From CBDCTM01 sp965222005 (lineage in GTDB: Bacteria; Bacteroidota; Bacteroidia; Chitinophagales; Saprospiraceae), in the NCBI GenBank assembly GCA_965222005.1, contig OZ244935.1:5704001-5768000 (forward strand): a stretch of 64,000 nucleotides of DNA, in the 5' to 3' direction. A model generated the notes under the pieces. That model saw only the letters and a program-made list of their open reading frames with translations. It was not told the origin of the DNA and searched no databases. Within the stretch, counting starts at the first letter, position 1, and each line of letters opens with the position of its first letter. Shown one piece after another: positions 63,668 to 64,000 of this stretch. The position numbers and the translations under genes are program-made.

Positions 63668-63734
63668 CGGCGAATTCAGGAACATATCTCTCAAAACCGT
63701 TAAAGAAGCATTATCCCACATTAAAACCAGACCC

Positions 63735-64000
63735 ATGAACAAACCCTCTTTAATGCTGCTAGCCGCAGCTATGCTCTTAGGCGTTTCTGCCTGCCATCAT
63801 CCCGATGAAATGCTCTCTGCTTCCCAGGCCAGTTCTGTAGTTAAACACGCTGCTACGCAGCTCCGTCCCAATGAAGGATACTACCGCAATGGCAAGGTGA
63901 AAGGAGCTGCTTTGCTCGAGGATATTTACACGAAAACCGACCTCAACGACCTTGGCACAATCGAATTTACAGATGAATTGGTGCGTGGCCTACAAAATCA
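63735..64000 (+). CDS. Lipoprotein, N-terminal part only
   Basis: 88 codons are visible before the right edge. Signal peptide NKPSLMLLAAAMLLGVS with lipobox VSAC, then a mature start CHHPDEMLSASQASSV and VVKHAATQLRPNEGYYRNGKVKG. It runs through the window edge without a stop. Too little is present to name a family. Transcribed away from the RND gene. Confidence 0.75.
   Translation, partial: MNKPSLMLLAAAMLLGVSACHHPDEMLSASQASSVVKHAATQLRPNEGYYRNGKVKGAALLEDIYTKTDLNDLGTIEFTDELVRGLQN

Overview
The window looks like chromosomal DNA of a free-living, probably marine or environmental member of the Bacteroidota, most like the Saprospiria/Lewinella side of the phylum (inference from gene content, not from a marker-gene search). 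Signs are the Na+-pumping NADH:quinone reductase, type IX secretion (T9SS) parts and several secreted proteins with T9SS C-terminal sorting domains, sphingolipid synthesis genes, many lipoproteins with Bacteroidota-style signal sequences, and Bacteroidota -7 promoter elements of the form TAnnTTTG in front of many genes. No rRNA, tRNA, CRISPR array, prophage or complete insertion sequence was found.

Layout. 1-5.1 kb: the nqrABCDE operon on the minus strand (nqrE cut by the window edge), with an unusual membrane-anchored NqrA. 5.1-9.4 kb: pnuC, a DUF1573 gene, a PorE-like OmpA protein and a PorP/SprF-family protein. 9.5-16.7 kb: a GT9 glycosyltransferase, a secreted M43 protease, an odd Cys/Lys-rich secreted protein, a Nudix hydrolase, a PLP-dependent cysteine synthase/CBS-like enzyme and a JmjC-like cupin. 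16.7-21.7 kb: a likely sphingolipid set (epimerase/dehydratase, SDR, serine palmitoyltransferase-like enzyme, plus a VOC protein). 21.8-27 kb: small lipoproteins, an ankyrin-repeat protein and a decaying tandem array of T9SS-exported proteins. 27-36.4 kb: urocanate hydratase, DNA polymerase III alpha, an OmpA lipoprotein, gene remnants, an NHL-propeller T9SS protein and an SRPBCC protein. 36.5-45 kb: DEAD-box helicase, beta-barrel protein, two thioredoxin-fold proteins, superoxide dismutase, fumarase, a large repeat patch and an EamA transporter. 45-54.6 kb: a large secreted glycosidase-like PKD protein, 3-methyladenine glycosylase, T9SS plug protein, TolC plus a MacA-like adaptor, and a TIGR04282 glycosyltransferase. 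54.7-60 kb: a MITE-like element, a cytochrome/DUF5777/heme-lipoprotein operon, bacilliredoxin, pdxH, and several non-coding repeats. 60-64 kb: an RND pump and the start of a lipoprotein gene.

How genes work together. NQR supplies a sodium gradient and NAD-precursor uptake (PnuC) lies next door. PorE-like, PorP-like and plug proteins belong to T9SS, and at least four intact proteins in the window carry C-terminal sorting domains. The sphingolipid set probably makes dihydroceramide-type lipids for the envelope. The cytochrome operon looks like a periplasmic/outer-membrane electron-transfer or oxidation module of unknown substrate.

The least explained material is non-coding: a 370-bp inverted array of CCGGT/ACCG repeats after fumC, a duplicated hairpin plus A-rich cassette at 58.6-58.9 kb, a 172-bp palindromic MITE-like element at 54.7 kb, and an AT-rich palindromic repeat present twice around pdxH. 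No complete undescribed defence or mobile system is visible.
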